Shown here piece by piece: positions 33,329 to 41,471 of a DNA stretch of 64,000 bases (position 1 is the first letter of the stretch; every line of letters begins with the position of its first letter). This DNA is from Thermodesulfatator atlanticus DSM 21156 (lineage in GTDB: Bacteria; Desulfobacterota; Thermodesulfobacteria; Thermodesulfobacteriales; Thermodesulfatatoraceae): the NCBI RefSeq assembly GCF_000421585.1, contig NZ_ATXH01000007.1, positions 1-64,000 on the forward strand, given 5' to 3'. The notes under the pieces were generated by a model that did not search any database, was not told the origin of the DNA, and saw nothing but the letters and a program-made list of their open reading frames with translations. Made by a program: the position numbers and the translations under genes.

Positions 33329-36300
33329 ATGGAGAGAAAAGGCGGCTTTATCGCGCGTATTACCGAGTATTTTATCGATTCACCCTTAACGCCCATCATT
33401 ATCATCGCCACGCTTCTTTTGGGGATAATGGCTGTGCTCAATACCCCCAGTGAAGAAGAACCCCAGATCGTGGTCCCCATGATCGACATTTTCGTGGAGA
33501 TGCCCGGGGCCACGGCCAAAGAAATAGAAAACCGCGTGGTTTATCCCATGGAAAAGCTCCTCTGGGAAATTCCCGGGGTGGAATACGTTTACTCCACTGC
33601 GGAAAATGGCCGGGCGCTAACAGTGGTGCGGTTTTACGTGGGCGAAGACGTGGAAGACAGCCTGGTTAAGACGTATGACAAACTCTACGCCCACCTTGAT
33701 TGGATCCCCCCAGGGTGTTCGCTTCCGCTGCTTAAGCCGCGCTCCATTGACGACGTGCCCATTGTGGTGCTCACCTTTTGGGGCAAGGGCTATGACGCCC
33801 TTACCCTTCGCCAGATAGCCAAAAAGGTTGACGAAGAAATCCGCCGCATCCCGGGCATCTCGGAGACCTTTATCAAAGGGGGCTTAAGACGAGAGGCACG
33901 CGTTGAAATCTTACCCCAGAAGCTTTACGCCCTTGGCCTTGACCCCCAAGACGTGGTTGAGCTCCTTTCTGCCCAGAACAAGGCCCGTATTTTGGGGGAC
34001 TTAAGAACCGGAGATTATCACTTTAAGGTCAAGCTTGATAACTTTTTTAAAGACATCTCCGGGCTAAAAAACACCGTGGTCACCACGGTTGCTGGAAAAC
34101 CCATTTACTTACGAGACATTGCCCGCGTAAGTCTTGCCCCGGAAGAACCAAAAGACTACGTCTTTTTTGTGCCCGGGCCTGCGGCAGAAGAAAAGCACAT
34201 AGAGGGCACTCCGGGGGCCCTTTATCCCGCGGTTTCTCTGGCCATTGCCAAGCGTAAAGGGCAAAACGCCACCAAGCTTGCCGAAGCCATTTTAGAGAAG
34301 GTTGAAGGCCTAAAAGGCTACGTAATCCCCAAAGACGTAAAGGTCACTATTACCAGAGACTACGGGGAAACCGCCAAAGAAAAGACCGACGAACTCTTAA
34401 AGCATCTTTTTATCGCGGTCTTTTCCGTGGCCGTGTTAATTGCCCTATTTCTGGGCTGGCGGGCAAGTCTGGTGGTCATGGTGGCGGTACCGGTAACACT
34501 TGCTATAACCCTTGCCATTTACTGGCTCTTTGGCTACACCCTTAACCGCGTCACCCTTTTTGCCCTCATCTTTTGCATCGGTATCCTGGTTGATGATCCC
34601 ATTGTGGACGTGGAAAACATCGTCCGGCATCTTCACTTGCCGGAAAACCGGGGGCTTTCTTTTCGCGATATCATAGTGCGCGCGGTAAACGAAGTGCGCG
34701 CGCCCCTTATCTTGGCCACCTTTACGGTCATTGCGGCCATTGCCCCCATGGGCTTTGTACGCGGGCTTATGGGGCCTTACATGCGCCCCATGCCGGTTGG
34801 CGCAACAGTGGCCATGCTCCTCTCCATGGCGGTGGCCTTTATCATCACTCCCTGGACCGCCAAAAAAATTCTTTCCCGGGAGAGCAAACACGAAGAGGTC
34901 AAAGACACCCTGGTTACCCGCTATTACCGCTGGATGATGAGCCACCTCATAAGAAGCCCGCTGTGGCGCTGGGGTTTCCTTGGCTTTGTAGGCCTTTTGT
35001 TTATGCTTTCCTGCGCCCTTATCTACTTCAAGGTGGTGCGGGTTAAGATGCTACCCTTTGACAACAAAAGTGAGTTTCAGGTAATCGTTGATATGCCAGA
35101 GGGGACTCCCCTTGAGGAAACCGCCAAAGTGGCAAGGGTCCTTGGGGATCAACTCCAAAAAGAACCCTACGTCACCGACTATCAACTCTATGTAGGCACC
35201 TCAGCACCTTTTAACTTCAACGGCCTAGTGCGGCATTATTACCTCAGGCAGGGAGACAACGTGGCTGACATTCAGGTAAATCTCTTGCCCAAAGGAGAAC
35301 GCAAGCTCCAGAGCCACGAGATTGCCAAAAGCGTGCGCAAGCTCCTTGAGCCTGTGGCGCAAAAATACGGAGCCACCATTACCGTAGCGGAAATTCCCCC
35401 TGGCCCGCCGGTGCTTCAAACCTTAGTGGCCGAAGTCTATGGCCCGGACTACGAAAAACAGATCGCCCTTGCTCGTAAAATAAAAGAGATCTTTGCCAGG
35501 ACCCCGGGGGTGGTAGATGTAGATTGGTACATGACGGACCCCCAGGAGGAATGGCAGCTAAGGGTAGATACCGCCAAGGCCGCTCTTGCCGGCGTATCCC
35601 CCGAGAGGGTGCTTGGGGTGGTAAAAACCGCGCTTTCAGGCCAAAATGCCGGGCTTTTTCACGATGAAAAAGCCCTTGAAGATGTGCTTTTAAAGGTGCG
35701 TCTTTCCCAGGAAGACCGGGCCGGTCTCCCGGACCTTAAGAGCATAAAAGTTCGCGGCCGAGACGGGACTCTCATCTCCCTTGCGGAGCTTGCCCACTGG
35801 GAAAAGACCGTGGTCCCTCATCCCATTTACCATAAAAACTTACACCCGGTGGTCTATGTGGTGGGAGACATGGCCGGCACCGAAGAAAGTCCGGTTTACG
35901 GGATCCTCAAGATAAACAAGGTCTTAAAAGAGCTTAAGGCCCCAGATGGTTCAAACCTACAAATCTACTACACCAAACTACCGTTTTCTGAGAAAGAATG
36001 GGCCGTTAAGTGGGATGGCGAGTGGCACGTGACCTACGAGGTCTTTCGAGACATGGGTATTGCCTTTGGAGTATGCCTGTTGCTGATTTACATCCTCATC
36101 GTGGCCTGGTTTAAGTCTTACACGGTACCACTGGTGCTCCTTGCGCCGATTCCCCTTTCACTCATCGGCATTCTTCCGGCCCATGCCCTTATGGGGGCCT
36201 TTTTTACCGCCACCTCCATGATCGGGTTCATTGCCGGCGCTGGTATCGTGGTGCGCAATTCTATTATCCTGGCTGATTTTATCGAGTTACGCCTGAAACA

Positions 36301-36541
36301 GGGCCTGCCCCTTGAAGAAGCGGTAATTGATGCCGGGGTGGTGCGCTTTCGCCCCATGCTCCTTACCGCAGCTGCCGTGGTGGTGGGAAGTTTTGTGATC
36401 CTTTTTGACCCGATTTTTAACGGCCTTGCCCTTTCACTTATGGCCGGAGAAGTGGCGGCGACGCTTTTTTCACGCATGGTGGTCCCGGTGCTTTACTACC
36501 TTGACCACCGGATGAAGCAGGAAAGGCGGTTGGTGTTGTAG
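33329..36541 (+). CDS. RND-family multidrug efflux transporter
   Basis: A 1070-residue inner-membrane proton antiporter with the AcrB layout: TM1 (about 20-38), a large periplasmic loop, TM2-6, and a second repeat. The TM4 acidic pair is present in GILVDDPIVDVENIVRH. In TM10 the segment GIVVRNSIILADF has Arg at the position of the AcrB Lys940. It belongs to the HAE rather than the heavy-metal group, as judged from the ends and periplasmic segments (SEEEPQIVVPMIDIFVEMPG). The substrates are unknown. The three-gene operon is noticeably richer in G+C than its neighbours. Confidence 0.94.
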   Translation: MERKGGFIARITEYFIDSPLTPIIIIATLLLGIMAVLNTPSEEEPQIVVPMIDIFVEMPGATAKEIENRVVYPMEKLLWEIPGVEYVYSTAENGRALTVVRFYVGEDVEDSLVKTYDKLYAHLDWIPPGCSLPLLKPRSIDDVPIVVLTFWGKGYDALTLRQIAKKVDEEIRRIPGISETFIKGGLRREARVEILPQKLYALGLDPQDVVELLSAQNKARILGDLRTGDYHFKVKLDNFFKDISGLKNTVVTTVAGKPIYLRDIARVSLAPEEPKDYVFFVPGPAAEEKHIEGTPGALYPAVSLAIAKRKGQNATKLAEAILEKVEGLKGYVIPKDVKVTITRDYGETAKEKTDELLKHLFIAVFSVAVLIALFLGWRASLVVMVAVPVTLAITLAIYWLFGYTLNRVTLFALIFCIGILVDDPIVDVENIVRHLHLPENRGLSFRDIIVRAVNEVRAPLILATFTVIAAIAPMGFVRGLMGPYMRPMPVGATVAMLLSMAVAFIITPWTAKKILSRESKHEEVKDTLVTRYYRWMMSHLIRSPLWRWGFLGFVGLLFMLSCALIYFKVVRVKMLPFDNKSEFQVIVDMPEGTPLEETAKVARVLGDQLQKEPYVTDYQLYVGTSAPFNFNGLVRHYYLRQGDNVADIQVNLLPKGERKLQSHEIAKSVRKLLEPVAQKYGATITVAEIPPGPPVLQTLVAEVYGPDYEKQIALARKIKEIFARTPGVVDVDWYMTDPQEEWQLRVDTAKAALAGVSPERVLGVVKTALSGQNAGLFHDEKALEDVLLKVRLSQEDRAGLPDLKSIKVRGRDGTLISLAELAHWEKTVVPHPIYHKNLHPVVYVVGDMAGTEESPVYGILKINKVLKELKAPDGSNLQIYYTKLPFSEKEWAVKWDGEWHVTYEVFRDMGIAFGVCLLLIYILIVAWFKSYTVPLVLLAPIPLSLIGILPAHALMGAFFTATSMIGFIAGAGIVVRNSIILADFIELRLKQGLPLEEAVIDAGVVRFRPMLLTAAAVVVGSFVILFDPIFNGLALSLMAGEVAATLFSRMVVPVLYYLDHRMKQERRLVL

Positions 36542-36547
36542 GGAAAA

Positions 36548-36568
36548 GCAGGGCGGGCTCCGCCCTGC
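36548..36568. terminator. Hairpin between convergent genes
   Basis: A perfect 9-bp stem, GCAGGGCGG and CCGCCCTGC with loop GCT, lies between the stop of the RND gene and the stop of the HMGL-Cache gene. It could terminate both transcripts, although neither side has a strong T-run. Confidence 0.6.
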
Positions 36569-36574
36569 ATAGAA

Positions 36575-38407
36575 CTATTCGTTTTCTTCTTCGTCTTCCA
36601 TCTTGAGAAGGTCTTCAAAGCGGATATCCATGCCCAAGACGCCTACAACTTCCTCGTATTTATTCCTGATAGGGGCGGCAACGGTAAGACAAAGGGCACC
36701 GGTTACTTTTGAAGAGTAAAAGTCTGTCACGTAAACCTTACCGGTTTTGAAGGGCTCAATAAACCAGGGGCGATCTGAATAATCTTCGTCTTTTAAGAGG
36801 TGCTCATAGCGGGCCTTGTCTTCGATATGGGTTACCAGTGGTGTGATGCGTTTTCCTTCCTGGTTTACCACGTAAACAAATTGTATATACGGATGCTCTT
36901 CGATAACTTCTCTGAGCACTGGTACGATCTTTTCAGGATCAAGGGAACGAATCTCTGGGCGTTCGGCCAATTTTTCCACAAGCTCTACCAGAAGCTTAGA
37001 GGCTTTTTCTTTCATGCGTTCAAGCTCAGAGACAAAAAGCTCGGGGATATACTTTCTCACCAGGTGCATCATTTCTTCATTTGAAATCGGGGTAATGCGC
37101 CCGGCTTCGAATTGTTTGATAATTTGCTTGTAAATTTTGGCCACGCCAGGATGCTTTTTGTCTATTTGCTTTTCACCTTCAAGGCCAAAATGGGTATTAA
37201 TCCAGTAAGCAATGCCTGCAGTGCCGCTTTTATCAGTGATGATGATCCCGATGGGTCTTTTGAGGAGCTTTTTGGTATCAAAGGCGTTGTATATTTCTTC
37301 GTTCTTAAGAATTCCGTCAATGTGAATGCCGGCTTTGGTTGCGTTAAATTCAGACCCAACAAAAGGCTGGTTGGCAGGAATCTTATCACCCAGTTCACGG
37401 CGATAGTATTCTGCCACATCGGTGATCACGGTGGTATCAACGCCGTTGTGGGTTCCTCGTAAACTAATGTACTCAAAAATCATGGCCTCAAGAGGGGTGT
37501 TGCCTGTTCTTTCGCCATATCCCAAAAGGGTGGTGTTCACCGCAGCACATCCGTAAAGCCAGGCCGTGGTGGCATTTATTACCGCCTTGTAAAAATCGTT
37601 ATGACCATGCCATTCAAGGAGCTCAGAGGGAACTCCTGCTTCTTCGACCAGGGCCCGTATAAGCTTGGGGACACTTCTTGGAAGTGCCGCACCAGGGTAA
37701 GGAACACCAACGCCTAAGGTATCACAAAGCCTGATTTTGATATCGATACCTGAATCTTCCCGGAGTTTCATAAGTTCAATGGCAAAGGGAATTACAAAAC
37801 CATAAATATCAGCCCTGGTTACGTCTTCGAAATGGCACCTGGGAATAATGCCTTCTTCAAGGGCTGCTTTGACAATGGCAAGATAGTCATTTAGGGCCTG
37901 ACGGCGGTCTTTTTTAAGCTTTAAAAAAATGTGGTAATCAGAACAGGAAGTAAGGATGCCGGTTTCTTTTAGGCCCATTTCCCTGACAAGTTTTAAATCT
38001 TCTGCCTTAGCGCGAATCCAGCCGGTTATTTCAGGGTAGCGATATCCGCGTTCAAGGCATTTTTCCACGGCCTTTTTGTCTTTCTGGGTATATAGGAAAA
38101 ATTCAGACTGACGAATAACTCCATTTGGGCCGCCTAACTTATGGAGAAAATCAAAAAGGGTAACTATCTGGTCAACGGTATAGGGAGGGCGGGCCTGTTG
38201 ACCATCACGAAAAGTGGTATCAGTTATCCAGATCTCTTTGGGAGGCATAGGCATGACATATTTGTGGTCAAAATCTACCAGGGGAACATCGTCATAAGGG
38301 AAAATTTCTTTCATTAAATTGGGCTCATCAACATCTTGAAGCCTATGTTGCCAAAACTTTGTATGCTCATGGTCAAGTAATCTTCTTTCAGGATTCCATT
38401 TAGGCAT
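36575..38407 (-). CDS. HMGL-family acyltransferase (isopropylmalate/homocitrate/Re-citrate synthase-like) with C-terminal Cache domain
   Basis: About 610 residues from the ATG at 38407 (site AAGGAGG); an upstream in-frame ATG at 38494 has no such site. The N-terminal barrel is HMGL-type: ITDTTFRDGQQARPPYTVDQ, RCHFEDVTRADIYGF, RLCDTLGVGVPYPG, and LEWHGHNDFYKAVINATTAW followed by NTTLLGYGERTGNTPLEA. This identifies an enzyme that condenses acetyl-CoA (or similar) with a 2-oxo acid. The last ~130 residues form a PDC/Cache sensor fold (DYSDRPWFIEPFKTGKVYVT, then VVGVLGMDIRFEDLLK), unusual in a cytosolic enzyme and a likely allosteric domain. Which 2-oxo acid it uses cannot be decided. Confidence 0.8.
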   Translation of the reverse strand: MPKWNPERRLLDHEHTKFWQHRLQDVDEPNLMKEIFPYDDVPLVDFDHKYVMPMPPKEIWITDTTFRDGQQARPPYTVDQIVTLFDFLHKLGGPNGVIRQSEFFLYTQKDKKAVEKCLERGYRYPEITGWIRAKAEDLKLVREMGLKETGILTSCSDYHIFLKLKKDRRQALNDYLAIVKAALEEGIIPRCHFEDVTRADIYGFVIPFAIELMKLREDSGIDIKIRLCDTLGVGVPYPGAALPRSVPKLIRALVEEAGVPSELLEWHGHNDFYKAVINATTAWLYGCAAVNTTLLGYGERTGNTPLEAMIFEYISLRGTHNGVDTTVITDVAEYYRRELGDKIPANQPFVGSEFNATKAGIHIDGILKNEEIYNAFDTKKLLKRPIGIIITDKSGTAGIAYWINTHFGLEGEKQIDKKHPGVAKIYKQIIKQFEAGRITPISNEEMMHLVRKYIPELFVSELERMKEKASKLLVELVEKLAERPEIRSLDPEKIVPVLREVIEEHPYIQFVYVVNQEGKRITPLVTHIEDKARYEHLLKDEDYSDRPWFIEPFKTGKVYVTDFYSSKVTGALCLTVAAPIRNKYEEVVGVLGMDIRFEDLLKMEDEEENE

Positions 38408-38516
38408 AACAACCTCCTTACAGAAAAAGTGTGGGAAAAAACTTACCGCTTCGCTGTGACCTATCCCTTCATAACACGGAATTTTCGTTTGCAAAAGGGG
38501 TAATTAGGAGTTAGTC

Positions 38517-39407
38517 CTAAAAAATATTAATTAAAACCAAAAGATACTTAAGGGCAATTAAAAGAACCACCAGAAAGAGTCCGGCTTTGATAGGTCTTTC
38601 AGGAATGAATTTTTGGCTGCGGGCGCCTAAAAAACCACCAAGCATTCCACCAAGACCAAACAGGGCGCCCAGTAAGAAATCTGGCCTGGTAAGAATTCCC
38701 TTAGCAGCAGGACCAAAAGAATAAAAAAGCACCCCTGCTATAGAAGAAACTAAGGTTCCTAAAAGAGTTGCCCCCGCCACCGTATAAACAGGAAGTTTCA
38801 AAACGCTAAGGCAATAAGGGGCCATGATAGCACCGCCTCCGATGCCGTAGGCTCCCCCAACGATGCCCACTGCGAAAGAAACTATAAAAACCGTAATCGG
38901 CGAAAACCTGTGTTTTTGCCCGGCAAAGGAAAATCGCGCCTGCTTAAGACTTAATTCTTCGTATTTGATGACGGCTTTTTGCGGAGGCGTTTTTCTTTTT
39001 TTTCCTGACAAAAGATCTTTTCCTAAACGAAAGGCAAGGTAAAGAAGCACCAAACCTGCAAAAGGTTTAAAACGCGCGGGATCTTCTAAATAATGAATCC
39101 TTAACAAATATCCTCCACCGATTCCAAGACTGCTTCCTGCTGAGATACAAAGGGCAAGAGGCCAATTGAGCCTTCCATCACGGGCATAGCTTATAACAAT
39201 GGGAGGGATGGTAAAAAGATTATACAAAAGGTTTGTCGCCGAAACAGAAGGAGAGGTATATCCCAGGACACTCATCTGAAAAGGTAAAAGCAAAAAAGCT
39301 CCGGTAACCCCTGCCATAGCACCAAAATAGGCCAAAACAAAAGAAACAAGAGGTGGCAGAAAAAGATAAGTCTTAACGCCTGATACCGGGAAAGTAACCT
39401 TTAGCAT
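38517..39407 (-). CDS. TauE/SafE-family anion exporter
   Basis: A 296-residue membrane protein with about eight helices and the two family repeats: YFGAMAGVTGAFLLLPFQMS (residues about 27-46) and VGIVGGAYGIGGGAIMAPYC (about 188-207). Members export sulfite, sulfoacetate or related anions, which would suit a sulfur-metabolising host, but the substrate is unproven. A Lys-rich cytosolic linker (about 128-160) separates the halves. It lies 109 bases beyond the start of the HMGL-Cache gene, in the same direction. Confidence 0.87.
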   Translation of the reverse strand: MLKVTFPVSGVKTYLFLPPLVSFVLAYFGAMAGVTGAFLLLPFQMSVLGYTSPSVSATNLLYNLFTIPPIVISYARDGRLNWPLALCISAGSSLGIGGGYLLRIHYLEDPARFKPFAGLVLLYLAFRLGKDLLSGKKRKTPPQKAVIKYEELSLKQARFSFAGQKHRFSPITVFIVSFAVGIVGGAYGIGGGAIMAPYCLSVLKLPVYTVAGATLLGTLVSSIAGVLFYSFGPAAKGILTRPDFLLGALFGLGGMLGGFLGARSQKFIPERPIKAGLFLVVLLIALKYLLVLINIF

Positions 39408-39450
39408 AAGGATAAATTAGCAAACTTTGGGGAGGAAGATAAACAAAAAA

Positions 39451-39818
39451 TGGGCCGGCCATAAGCCGAGTTCTGTCCCCTGCAAAGCGGGTGGTGGTCA
39501 TTCCTCTAGGCGGTTGGTTACCCAACCGCTCAAGCGGCCTACCCGGGAGCTTCGGGCGGGCCACCCTCAAGCGCTCCCCTATATGGCCTTTCTCCGGGTG
39601 GGGTTTGCCGTGCCCTCTCCTGTTACCAGGAGAGGCGGTGGGCTCTTACCCCACCTTTTCACCCTTACCCTGGCTACTAAAAAGTAGCCAAGGCGGTCTG
39701 TTTTCTGTGGCACTTTCCAGGGGTTACCCCCTCCGGGCGTTACCCGGCACCCTGCCCTGTGGAGCTCGGACTTTCCTCCGAAGGGCTAATGCCCTCCGGC
39801 GACCACCGACCGGCCCAT
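39451..39818 (-). ncRNA. rnpB: RNase P RNA (bacterial type A)
   Basis: On the minus strand the RNA opens with ATGGGCCGGTCGGTGGTCGC. It includes the conserved GAGGAAAGTCCGAGCTCCAC and GCAGGGTGCCGGGTAACGCC segments (CR-I region), and closes with GACAGAACTCGGCTTATGGC followed by CGGCCCA, which pairs with the 5' end (P1). A run of T's follows on the minus strand (39450-39445), completing an intrinsic terminator. It is the ribozyme that matures tRNA 5' ends. The ends are set from the P1 helix and are good to a few bases. Confidence 0.96.
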
Positions 39819-39823
39819 ACTTA

Positions 39824-39851
39824 AATTTAAGCAAAAAATTTTTTATTTCAA
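39824..39851 (-). promoter_or_regulatory. Promoter of rnpB
   Basis: Read on the minus strand, TTGAAA (39851-39846) and TAAATT (39829-39824) are 16 bases apart, placing the start about six bases after the -10 box at the observed 5' end of the RNA. Confidence 0.6.
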
Positions 39852-39928
39852 ATGCCTCGGCAGCAAGGATCATTAGAACCCTTTGCAAAATGCCGTTCGA
39901 TTGGTGAATCCTTTTCGTGAGCAGGTAA

Positions 39929-40822
39929 CTAGATATAAAGAATCTCTCCGGAAGAAAGAATTATTTCCTCCCCCGAAGAAGTAGTAATTATCAACCTTCC
40001 CCGAGGATCAATCTCTTTTACAAGGCCTCTGCCTTCTTCCCCCTGGGTAATATCCTCAGCAAAAGCCACGTAACGGCCAATGGTGTCTGAAAATTCGTAA
40101 AAAAGAGCTGGGAAAGGATTCGGGATGTCTTCTTCCTGCAAAAATCTCTTTTCATAAGCGAGAAGCAGGCCGTAGTATTTGCGCAAATGGGCTAAAAAAC
40201 ACGCCGCCACCTCGGCAAGAGAAAGTTCTTTTCCCAGGCATTCTTTTAGGGAAATGCCCGCAAGGCCTGGTAACAAAAAATTATTCACATTTAGCCCTAC
40301 CCCTATAAGAAACCAGCGTTCATGGGAAACCTGTACTTCTTGCTCAACCAAAACCCCGGCAAGTTTTTTCCCCTGAAATAAAAGGTCGTTAACCCATTTT
40401 TGCCTGGCAGGCACGCCAAAAGAAGCCACCGTCTCAACCAGAGAAAAGCCAACAAGGATGGGAAGCCAACCCCTTGTCTCAGGCAAAAAAGAATCGTAAA
40501 CCGCCATAGAAAGCCAGAGGCCTCCCCGAGGGGCAAACCAACTCCTGGTAAAGCGCCCTTTAGCCCCTGTCATCTCAAGGGCGATGGCCACAGTGCCGTT
40601 TTTAAATTTTTTAGATTCTCCAAGCCTTTTGCGCAAAAAATCCATTGCCCGAGGAAGTTTTTCAAAACAGTATATCTGCTGGGCAATTTCCGCGCCGCGA
40701 CGCAAAATCTCATCTGAAGGGATAAAGGAATACAACGGATGAAAGGAAAGATTTAAAAGCTCTCTGGTTATCCCCTGAGAGATCTGGGACTCAAGGGAGA
40801 AAAGCCTTTTCAGTTGGGCCAT
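39929..40822 (-). CDS. birA: Biotin--[acetyl-CoA-carboxylase] ligase
   Basis: A 297-residue biotin protein ligase. The catalytic signatures are present: TGAKGRFTRSWFAPRGGLWL (the GRGRxGRxW-type loop, here AKGRFTRSW), QKWVNDLLFQGKKLAGVLVE (about 150-169) and IGVGLNVN. The C-terminus has the small SH3-like domain (EGRGLVKEIDPRGRLIITTS). The N-terminal ~60 residues do not look like the BirA DNA-binding winged helix, so it is probably not a repressor. It overlaps the preceding biotinyl-like gene by 13 bases, tying it to the carboxylase genes upstream. Confidence 0.9.
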   Translation of the reverse strand: MAQLKRLFSLESQISQGITRELLNLSFHPLYSFIPSDEILRRGAEIAQQIYCFEKLPRAMDFLRKRLGESKKFKNGTVAIALEMTGAKGRFTRSWFAPRGGLWLSMAVYDSFLPETRGWLPILVGFSLVETVASFGVPARQKWVNDLLFQGKKLAGVLVEQEVQVSHERWFLIGVGLNVNNFLLPGLAGISLKECLGKELSLAEVAACFLAHLRKYYGLLLAYEKRFLQEEDIPNPFPALFYEFSDTIGRYVAFAEDITQGEEGRGLVKEIDPRGRLIITTSSGEEIILSSGEILYI

Positions 40823-41466
40823 TCTTCTTTAACGCGGGCAATAAGCTTTTCAATGTAAGGGCGTTCTTCTTCGTGACACAAGCCAAAAAGTGGCTCGCCC
40901 TGCTCAACCATCTGCCCCCGGGAAAAAAATACCCGGAAGACCACCATGGGTGAGCCTTCGTGATAAATCGGGGTCTCACGTTTCATGAAGTACATGATGG
41001 CAAGCTCATCCCCTGGTTTAACCACCACGCGGCCTTCACCTTCTTTTTCTATCCTTTTGGCAAGCTCAGGACTTAAAAAATAGCGAGCCTTCTCAGGCGC
41101 CGTAATGATGTGCAACGCCTCACGCAATAATTCTGCAATAATTTCCTTCTGACTATAGGCATGCTTGATTTCAAGCACAGGTTGAAAGGCCTCAACAAAC
41201 TTGCCCAAAAGATCGTAGTTTATCTTAGAGACCTCGCCCCCGGCCTTGGCCCTGATCGTTTTGGGGTTTCTCTCCCGCTCAAGCACAAAAAGCGGAGTCC
41301 CCGGCTTTTCAAGCCATTTGCCCCGTGGGCCTTTAACCTCATCGCCCTCTTTTACCAGAAACTCCTTGATATAGCCCGTATGCGGGGCTCTCACCACAAA
41401 AATGCGATAAGGATTGGCCTTAAAATTCCGCAAAAGTTCGTTTATTTTTTGATTATCAAAACCCAT
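40810..41466 (-). CDS. Biotinyl/lipoyl-domain-like protein of the acetyl-CoA carboxylase cluster
   Basis: A 218-residue protein. Residues 24-102 follow the barrel-sandwich pattern of biotin carriers (VVRAPHTGYIKEFLVKEGDE, then IRAKAGGEVSKI). Where carriers have EAMKM it has E63-R-E-R66-N, so the biotinyl lysine is missing. A second region (145-197) has an M161-K162 followed at the expected distance by RGQMVEQGEPLFGL, and may hold the real or a second acceptor lysine, although its first half is shortened. Its place between the AccA-AccD fusion and birA suggests a carrier or scaffold role. Which lysine, if any, is biotinylated is uncertain. Confidence 0.7.
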   Translation of the reverse strand: MGFDNQKINELLRNFKANPYRIFVVRAPHTGYIKEFLVKEGDEVKGPRGKWLEKPGTPLFVLERERNPKTIRAKAGGEVSKINYDLLGKFVEAFQPVLEIKHAYSQKEIIAELLREALHIITAPEKARYFLSPELAKRIEKEGEGRVVVKPGDELAIMYFMKRETPIYHEGSPMVVFRVFFSRGQMVEQGEPLFGLCHEEERPYIEKLIARVKEEWPN

Positions 41467-41471
41467 AGCCT

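Noticed and set aside
39427-39907. Plus-strand open frames over 39.4-39.9 kb
   Set aside because: They lie on the RNase P RNA gene, whose conserved elements account for the sequence.
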